Assembly: GCA_004352715.1 (NCBI GenBank)
Contig: SCFE01000051.1
Location: forward strand, 819,893-883,892
Direction of reading: 5' to 3'
DNA: 64,000 bases
From: Hofstenia miamia
Lineage: Eukaryota > Xenacoelomorpha > Acoela
The position numbers and the translations under genes are program-made. Of this stretch, positions 57,171 to 64,000 are shown piece after piece; the first letter of the stretch is position 1; each line of letters starts with the position of its first letter. The notes beneath the pieces were generated by a model. That model saw only the letters and a program-made list of their open reading frames with translations, ran no database searches and was not told the DNA's origin.

Positions 57171-57293
57171 TCAAGAAATCTGAATAGTTGGCAGCAATAA
57201 CATTAAACGTAATTCTTCCTTATCAGCCTCAATGTCTTTAAAACGTTCAATGAACCATAGATGGAAGCAGGTCAATATGCTGACCGTTTCAAC
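57171..57293 (-). pseudogene. Possible exon or pseudo-exon of an unknown gene
   Basis: A 40-codon open segment on the minus strand preceded by AG and ended by TGA. It reads SILTCFHLWFIERFKDIEAD, then KEELRLMLLLPTIQ. The composition is strikingly protein-like for this AT-rich region. I cannot name the family, and the polypyrimidine tract is poor. Confidence 0.2.
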
Positions 57294-57583
57294 CTATGTG
57301 GTTCTTCAAAACACTAGCATTTATAATTTCAACTCAAGATGCTGCCAAAAAGAAGACATGAAATGAAAAATTTAAAGAATATGTCTAATAGGGCAGAGAA
57401 TGCACAATTAATTTCATTTGGAATTCAATAAATTATAAAGTAGAAACTTAGTGAAAGAACAGATGAAGAAACACTACCAATTAACGATGGAGGGATCTTC
57501 ATCCATTGATTAGGTATCTACATGAAGGAAAGCTGTCTTCATAGCTTTGTAATATGATTTTTCGGATTAGACGAACGTTTGAT

Positions 57584-57639
57584 ACATATTAGAGATGAGT
57601 GCAGTGTTACATATTAGAGATGGGTGCAGTGCTACATAT
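57584..57639. repeat. 25-bp tandem array of a hAT end plus target site
   Basis: ACATATTAGAGATGRGTGCAG recurs at 57584, 57609 and 57634 with an exact 25-bp period. The third unit is the true left end of the MITE at 57640. Each unit consists of the target site (ACATAT) plus the first 14-17 bp of the element. Confidence 0.85.
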
Positions 57640-58125
57640 TAGAGATGAGTACAGTGCGGTGCGGTGTACCGCGGGAGCAGTTTACACAATTGCGGTGGTT
57701 AGAGGTAGAATTAAAAGAACTTGCGATGACATGAAAGTTACACAGACAACGTATTTTGTTTTAAGATAAAAAATCTCAAAGTATTTCTCAAAAAACTGTT
57801 TCTGAAGCAAAACTAAGAGATTTCACATACAAAATATTAAAAGGAATTTTTACATATTTCATTGGAAATTTGATACTACCCTAATATAGTTGAGTGAAAT
57901 CCCAAAATACATAAGAATTTGTCTTTAAACTTTTCTAAGAATGATTCATAACCTTAAAAAACTATTCAGAAATATCCGTTATTTCCTACGAAGATAAAAT
58001 CGAATTTGTTGCGGTATACAGCGGTAAAATTCATTTATTGCGGTGGTTTGCGGTAAAAAATGGCGTTGAAGTTTTTTCTCTGCGGTAGAAAAAATTTTAC
58101 AAAACCTGTACAGCCCTCACCCCTA
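57640..58125. mobile_element. hAT-type MITE, 486 bp, exact 8-bp target duplication
   Basis: Begins TAGAGATGAGTACAGTGCGG and ends CTGTACAGCCCTCACCCCTA. It is flanked by identical CTACATAT at 57632-57639 and 58126-58133. The subterminal regions carry GCGGT repeats in both orientations. No coding capacity. Confidence 0.9.
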
Positions 58126-58133
58126 CTACATAT

Positions 58134-59131
58134 GTTAATTGCATCCAAAAACTAATCAAAGAAATAGTAACAAACTGCGGTAAAAACAAATGCAGACATA
58201 ATTTTTACATGAAATGTCATTAAAACAGTGTCCTAATTTAAAAAAATAATTATTTAAAGCTATTAAAAATTAGACGAGTGCTTTCGTAATCACTAAATAA
58301 ATTAGTTAGTTAAGCACAATCCATTTACGAGTTAAAATGTGCAGGAGTGACACTGAATCAGTAGCTAATTGATTAGAAGGTTGAAGCGCAACATTGGCTG
58401 AATATTTCATCAGACTGATATTTCAGCAAAATACTTCCCCAAAAATGAATTAATGAACATCCTCCAATTTTGTAGAGTTCGACTGAGTAGCAAAAAAATC
58501 AAAGAAAAAAACTTTTAAAGAAAATTTTCTTACAAGCAAATGAATTGCACATTTGTCGAAACATCTTAAATTATATAAAAATGTGATTTCCACCATACAT
58601 TTACAACAAAAATAATTTTGTACAACTACGTGCATAAAGCAACACTATCCAATATACATATATTGGTGTAAAGAAGGAAAGATATACAAATACAATAAGA
58701 GAGGTGTTTGAAGAACTTTACAAAACACCAAAATATAGTGTACCAATAAATTGCGGCGCTCTTCAAAAATGAGTAAACATCTTTGAAAATATTATTTTAT
58801 TGATTTAGCTAGAATTTGCAATTCAGTTTTTGTTTTGTTTAGTTTTAGTTGAAGTTTGCCAAATGAAATCAATAATACAGTAACCGTTTCAGTTATAGTA
58901 CTTATTTTAGTTACATTTGATAACACTAAGCCCTGCGCACACTGCCTTTAAAGTAACCTTAACTAAGTCTTAACGACCATATGCAAAGATATTTCTTAAA
59001 TTAAGGTCTATTTTGAACCAACAAGTAGGTGAATTTCGGAGACCGTTTATATATTTTTAAATAGTGTTCACAATCATTTAATCAATTACGTTGAAAATGT
59101 ACAAAAAGTCAGTAGATATGAGTAAAATCCA

Positions 59132-59166
<35 letters not shown>

Positions 59167-59397
59167 GTATATATACCCNNNNNNNNNNNNNNNNNNNNNN
59201 NNNNNNNNNNNNNNNNNNNNNNNNNNNNNNNNNNNNNNNNNNNNNNNNNNNNNNNNNNNNNNNNNNNNNNNNNNNNNNNNNNNNNNNNNNNNNNNNNNNN
59301 NNNNNNNNNNNNNNNNNNNNNNNNNNNNNNNNNNNNNNNNNNNNNNNNNNNNNNNNNNNNNNNNNNNNNNNNNNNTATATATATATACGTATATATA
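58134..59397. other. Spacer with (TA)n array and 197-N gap
   Basis: No gene seen. The (TA)n stretch ending ACGTATATATACCC occurs on both sides of the gap at 59179-59375, so the gap probably joins two copies or reads of the same place. Confidence 0.5.
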
Positions 59398-60635
59398 CCC
59401 TCTGTCATTAAAGTTTGCGTGCATCGATTTTTATTTATTAGCTGTGAAAAAGAATTTCTAGTAGTAATATATAGTGATTACGTAGTTAGTATAAATAGAA
59501 TAGCAATATATGTTTGGCTGTTGTTAATTTTGGTTTTCTGTCAATGTATAAATTAGGGAAGTAAGATTGTTAAAAGTCACTTGCACGAATAAAGGATGAA
59601 TCTGCTGATCTTTGTCAAGAAATGCGATAGGACGAAATTATCCATCCTCGATATATCGGAAATATTAAGATCGAGGTGATGTGCGATCTGCCCGAAGGTC
59701 TGGTCGATCCAGTAAAGTTAATGACCGTGTCTTTAAAAATGAAATGAAACAATTAATTCGAAATGACCGGCGCCACAAGAGTTCTTGTCGCCGATTAGGC
59801 AGATTACTTAATTGCTCTCATGATCTGGTAAACAGAACAAGGAAAACTATGAAAATGAAGTTATGCAAGACAATTTCACGACCTCCATTATCTGCCCACA
59901 ATATTGAAAGACGAGCTGATTTTGTCAGAAACAATCCACTTTATTCATGGTTGACAGCTTATCTGGATGAAAAATTGCTTTCAGCGTGTACCGTCGGAGT
60001 AATTCTCTAGTGTTATTTGAACACCCACCATCACATTCTCCAAAGTTGATGTTCGTGGCTGTTATCAGTCCAGCTGCTGAGGATGCTACAGTGGGAATAT
60101 GGCCAGTCGCCGAACGAAGATTCTATCAACGCAACAGTCGCCATCACCGTCGTGACGATACATACTGGATGGATGTTTCCCAAGATGGTCCATTTTTCTG
60201 CCGACTTTTAGATGAGCAAATTCTGCCAGAATGAGAACGTTTAGGTATTGATACCATACAATTTGATAATGCGACACCTCAAGTTGTTGAAAACGCTGAA
60301 GCATCACTGACAGCTGTAATGGTCTGCCATTTCACTATTCGTGTCCTGAGGCGACCACCCCAAAGCCTTGATGTAAACCCAGGGACTCTTCTGTCTTATT
60401 GCTCACAGCGTGGAATTAAAAGATCGATGTTTGGAAGCGTTTTCTTCGGAGAGACATAATGAAGTTTGTGACTGGCCAAAATGCTGTGCGCAGACAGATT
60501 GCACAACAATTAGGTGGAAATAGATTTGTCTAATCAAAATTGTGTACATTGTTGACATTAAATTAAAATGTAATATTTTTGGAAAAACTATTTGTATTCT
60601 TTATATTTTATGCACGTAGACTTTTAGGAGAGATG
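59398..60635 (+). pseudogene. Tc1/mariner-superfamily transposon relic
   Basis: The ends CCCTCTGTCATTAAAGTTTG and (reverse complement of the right end) CATCTCTCCTAAAAGTCTAC share the inverted pattern TAAAGT-T-CGTGCAT next to TA-rich flanks. The broken transposase on the plus strand has an N-terminal helix-turn-helix region (RSARRSGRSSKVNDRVFK, then RNDRRHKSSCRRLGRLL). The core segment lies at 60050-60235. Around 60258 lies IQFDNATPQV, the second catalytic Asp. Around 60360 lies PPQSLDVNPGTL, where the third Asp appears lost. The spacing suggests a DD39D-like subgroup. Inactive. Confidence 0.6.
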
Positions 60636-60839
60636 ATATATATATATCTGCATCTAGTGAATTCAATATGACAGACCATATAACAAGGCAGTCTTGTTCA
60701 ATTTTTGGATTGGGAAATTCCATTACAGAAGAAGATAGTAGTATTACAGGATGCTGTTTACCAATCTGTCAACAAGTATTGTGATGCAAGCTTTATCATT
60801 TACAAGAGAGAAAAATATTAAAATCACTAGATTTCAAGC
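60636..60839. other. Spacer
   Basis: Short AT-rich stretch; no feature. Confidence 0.3.
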
Positions 60840-62100
60840 CGAAATGAAGGTCTTAAAAAGGTAAGAAAATATTATTTGAAAGCTAACATGCCTTTGATCA
60901 TGGACATCAAGGTATGTGAGAGAATTATTCAATTAATACATGATAATTCTAAATTAAGAGCAATTCCAATCAAACGCAGAGGAACTATTGCAGTTGGTAA
61001 CAAACTTAAAGAAATGAATGAAATATTAGACAAAACTTTCATAGCTTGTCCTTTTTAATTGTGAAACTATTTTAAGAAATCAAGAAGATACGCATTTCTA
61101 TTGTCAATTAAAAGTGATTGTGTTGAAACTTTTGGATGAAAAGATGTCACATCAAAGAAGAAAATTGAGCAACGACAAGAGTGGGATAGAATACAACTGA
61201 ATAGAAAAAGGAAAGTACAAGAAGAATTAGAAGAGAGTTCAGGTTCATCAACAAGCACACCAAGGATACACAAACGAATGGCTAAAACTGGAACCAACGC
61301 TTTTATTAATGATATAATAAAATGTCCAAAAATAGTTTCTTTAACTACACGCATGAAGATAATACCAGCAGAACAAGCTGCGTTTACTGCAGCATTTATT
61401 GAAGAAGCAGGTGGAAATCGCNGCAAGGTATCCATTTCTTAATCAACAGCTGATAAAGCACGCCATAGTATTGGAAATAAGATAGCTCAAGATTACAAAA
61501 TGAAATGGGGTGCTCCTACACCAGCAAGTTTACAGTGGGATTCCAACCTCATTGGTTCTCTACAAAACCAGAGTAATCTTGAAGAACATGTAACTGTTAT
61601 TGTTGGAGATAATGTCAACATAAAACTGCTTGTCATTATGCCTTACAAACCTAAAACAGACAAAAAGTCAGACGATATTATTGCCAAATTAACAGTCCAT
61701 CTTTTGCAATCATGGTCATGAAAAGATTCAATTGTAAATATGACATTTGATACAACTGCATCTAATACAAGACATATTACTGCTGCATATGTAAAAATTC
61801 AAAAACATTTAGAAAAACCACTCCTCTGCTCAGCGTGGCATCATTATATTGGGGAAGTCATATTATCTCACGTTTTCCAAGACTTACACATAGAAACTTC
61901 TAAATCTCCTGACATCGTTCTTTGTACGTTTCAAAAAAATTATCAACTTCTACGATAGATCCATGGGCTAATTCTCTTACAGTCCAAAATGCAGTTGGGA
62001 GTCTTAAAGAATTGAATGTAATAAATAATTCAGTGGAACGAGGTTTAAGGGTAAGCTGAGACTATTTAAAGTGTGCCAAAACTGAAAAACATTATCAAAA
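60840..62100 (+). pseudogene. Relic of a FDTTASNT-type transposase-like protein
   Basis: Broken plus-strand frames in family order: ERIIQLIHDNSKLRAIPIKR (60913-60972), KKKIEQRQEWDRIQLNRK near 61160, PTPASLQWDSNLIGSL near 61515, HVTVIVGDNVNIKLLVIMP near 61590, NMTFDTTASNTRHITAAYVK near 61737 and LCSAWHHYIGEVILSHVFQD near 61830. I recall this layout (HWDGK...FDTTASNTG...RHH) from repetitive uncharacterised proteins of cnidarians, arthropods and others. It is probably a transposase, but I cannot name the superfamily. Multiple stops. Confidence 0.5.
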
Positions 62101-62476
62101 TATTCTACAAGTTGTAGAACAAAACAGAAACCCCATAAAGAATTTAAGAAAACAATCTTCAAAAACAAAAGCATCTTGACTTTGAAAATTATTCAACTGA
62201 AATCGATGTTTTATCTTTCATTAGTAAATGACACATAAGAATCATGCATAAATGAATACTAGATAAATTCATCTGTGCAAATCATATAGTATATCAATAG
62301 GAATTTATAAAAAGCTGCAGTAGAGAGGCATTATAAAGTGTCAGTTATTGAATTAATCATAGTTTTTTTGGCTAAATTGGTGTATTATTAGATAAAAAAG
62401 CTCTAAAATTTTATTAAATATAGAATACAATTTTGAACATAATTAACTAAGGTAGAAAGCAGCACCTGAAGATTAA

Positions 62477-62513
<37 letters not shown>

Positions 62514-62533
62514 TTACACTATTTACTATAGTA
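62101..62533. other. Spacer with (TA)n array before a gap
   Basis: (TA)n at about 62481-62510, then AGTTACACTATTTACTATAG just before the gap. The same bases follow the gap. Confidence 0.5.
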
Positions 62534-62753
62534 NNNNNNNNNNNNNNNNNNNNNNNNNNNNNNNNNNNNNNNNNNNNNNNNNNNNNNNNNNNNNNNNNNN
62601 NNNNNNNNNNNNNNNNNNNNNNNNNNNNNNNNNNNNNNNNNNNNNNNNNNNNNNNNNNNNNNNNNNNNNNNNNNNNNNNNNNNNNNNNNNNNNNNNNNNN
62701 NNNNNNNNNNNNNNNNNNNNNNNNNNNNNNNNNNNNNNNNNNNNNNNNNNNNN
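62534..62753. other. 220-N assembly gap within an LTR
   Basis: The 22-bp sequence before the gap is repeated after it, so part of the gap may be an unmerged overlap. Confidence 0.9.
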
Positions 62754-63430
62754 AGTTACACTATTTACTATAGTACCTGCTCTCTTACATGTACTTGTTA
62801 CTTCATTATTATAGATTGTAAATAGTTGTGCAAATGGTAGCAGAGAATATCAAATGAGTTCAAATAGATCGTTCAAGCATCCACCAAGTTTTACTCCAAA
62901 TATTGATGATTATTTAAATGGAAGATAGAGGTTAATTTATGGTATTTCATTACGGATGTAGACAAAAAGAAATGTGGTGCTATAGTTGCTTTAAATTTGA
63001 ATGGAATTGGCAGGGATCGAGCTTTCAAGATTGACGAATTAAATGCTGTTAACGGTATCGAAACATTGATTGCCAAGTTCGATGAATGTTTTAGTGCTGC
63101 AGAAGATGATGAGGCGTACAATATTTACTTGGACTTTAAGCAGTTGCAGAAACCTTCGGATAAATCGATTCGAGAATCGGTTTGCATTTATGAAAATATG
63201 ATTGCAAAGCTGAAAAATCAAAAATGTTATTTAGTGACAACATTATAGAAACTGAATTGCTACATAAATGCGATTTACCCGATCATGAACGTCGAATGGT
63301 ATCGGCGGCATCAAAATTATAACTTGATTCAATTAAAACTGTTTTGCTTCGAATGTTTGCTAATTCTTATAGTAATTCATCACAGACATCAGGTGGTGAA
63401 CTAAAAACTGAATCAGCATAAGAAACTGCT
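62754..63430 (+). pseudogene. LTR retrotransposon 5' end with a gag-like frame (copia type)
   Basis: TGGTAGCAGAG at 62835-62845 is a primer-binding site complementary to the 3' end of initiator tRNA-Met, so an LTR ends just before it (near 62832). A gag-like frame starts at ATG 62854 and is broken by early stops and a frameshift. The best part (62997-63248) has IETLIAKFDECF and KQLQKPSDKSIRESV. A further piece near 63280 reads DLPDHERRMVSAASKL. This arrangement resembles Ty1/copia-type gag. Protease, integrase and RT are not in the window. Confidence 0.6.
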
Positions 63431-63990
63431 AATTTACGTCTAAATTCGTTTTTCTAATAGAGGTGGTAACACCTTTTACTATAATAATAATAATCAAGAC
63501 AATGACAGTAAGATTTTTTGAAGCTCGGAGGCGGGAAAAAAAATCAATGGATGTTAGAGGCTTGAGAGTCAAGATGTAATTAGCAGCAGTACAAGCACAA
63601 TTGAAAAACGAGTGAAAGGGTGCGATATTTCTTGGGACGACGAATGGAGAAGGTGACAACATCATCAAAGCGAGTAGAGCGAGAATTATAGAACTTAATT
63701 AAATCAAAAGGATCAAGATCCAATTTGCGATTGAACAGGAGGAGGTCACAGGCATGGAAGTAGAGTGACAGCGGGAGAGTGGAGAATTTGAGAAGAGCAT
63801 CTTTTCTCGCAATATTGTCAACGTGAGTTTTCCATTTGAGATCAAACATCAGTGTGTTCCTAAAAGTTGTAAAGAATTCACTGTTGGAACTTGATGGGTA
63901 TTAAATTCTAGCTCTTTAAATCGTTTGGCACAAATAAGTTGCTTGCATTTGGCTGGATTCATTTTCGGCCCATTTTTTCGCACCAACTAC
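63431..63990 (-). pseudogene. LINE ORF2 C-terminal relic with (TAA)n tail
   Basis: On the minus strand, pieces of the thumb/C-terminal region appear in order: a KMNPAKCKQLICAKRF-like segment near 63960, WKTHVDNIARKDALLKFSTL (63846-63787), and STRFDDVVTFSIRRPKKYRT near 63680-63620. They end at the (ATA)n run at 63481-63495, which would be the 3' tail. The pattern fits L2/CR1-like elements. Frames are shifted, so it is inactive. It runs off the window end. Confidence 0.6.
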
Positions 63991-64000
63991 ATATCGAACT

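Noticed and set aside
57584-57639. CRISPR-like array
   Set aside because: Only three units with no unique spacers, and a eukaryotic context; the unit is a transposon end plus its target site.

Overview
This is a metazoan nuclear window. It is AT-rich, genes are split by GT...AG introns, (TA)n and (TAA)n arrays are common, and most of the sequence is transposable-element debris. The only host genes I can name are an animal Cys-loop receptor (last two exons), the 3' part of TRAF7, and a cluster of luciferase/4CL-type adenylate-forming enzymes. TRAF7 plus a chordate/cnidarian-like mix of hAT, mariner, Tc1, pogo and L2/CR1-like elements suggests a non-insect invertebrate. I cannot place the phylum. 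Runs of N and several single-N joins flanked by near-identical duplicated sequence show that this is a draft, locally mis-joined assembly.

Layout. 0.66-3.8 kb (+): the C-terminal two exons of an anion-type Cys-loop receptor. 7.7-17.7 kb: two diverged arms of an inverted duplication, the left one with hAT MITEs and the right one with LINE insertions, enclosing adenylate-forming gene A (10.9-12.5 kb, -). 18.8-20.4 kb: pseudogene B. 20.7-22.1 kb: a hAT element with a BED finger. 22.7-24.3 kb: gene C (-). 25-27 kb: LINE and mariner relics. 28.1-29.7 kb: gene D (+). 29.8-37.9 kb: hAT, pogo and LINE relics. 38-41.6 kb: three nearly identical mariner copies, one with an intact transposase. 41.7-45.3 kb: pogo, hAT and Tc1 relics. 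46.0-52.4 kb (-): five exons of TRAF7 (TRAF zinc fingers, coiled coil, WD40 repeats). 54.4-55.7 kb: a TTAA-flanked inverted-repeat element that contains a complete DUF985-type cupin gene. 56-64 kb: hAT MITEs, a Tc1/mariner relic, an unnamed transposase family, a copia-like gag and a LINE tail.

How it fits together. Genes A, C, D and pseudogene B are intronless paralogues of one adenylate-forming family. They have a normal P-loop, YGSSE and YxTGD motifs. The glycine of the A8 pantetheine-side loop is replaced in every copy, the A10 lysine lies in an NRPS-like GNKVDK context, and there is no C-terminal SKL signal. They look like a local expansion with a so-far unassignable substrate. The cupin gene within a mobile element is the other unusual unit. 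The receptor and TRAF7 appear to be ordinary conserved genes whose other exons lie outside the window.
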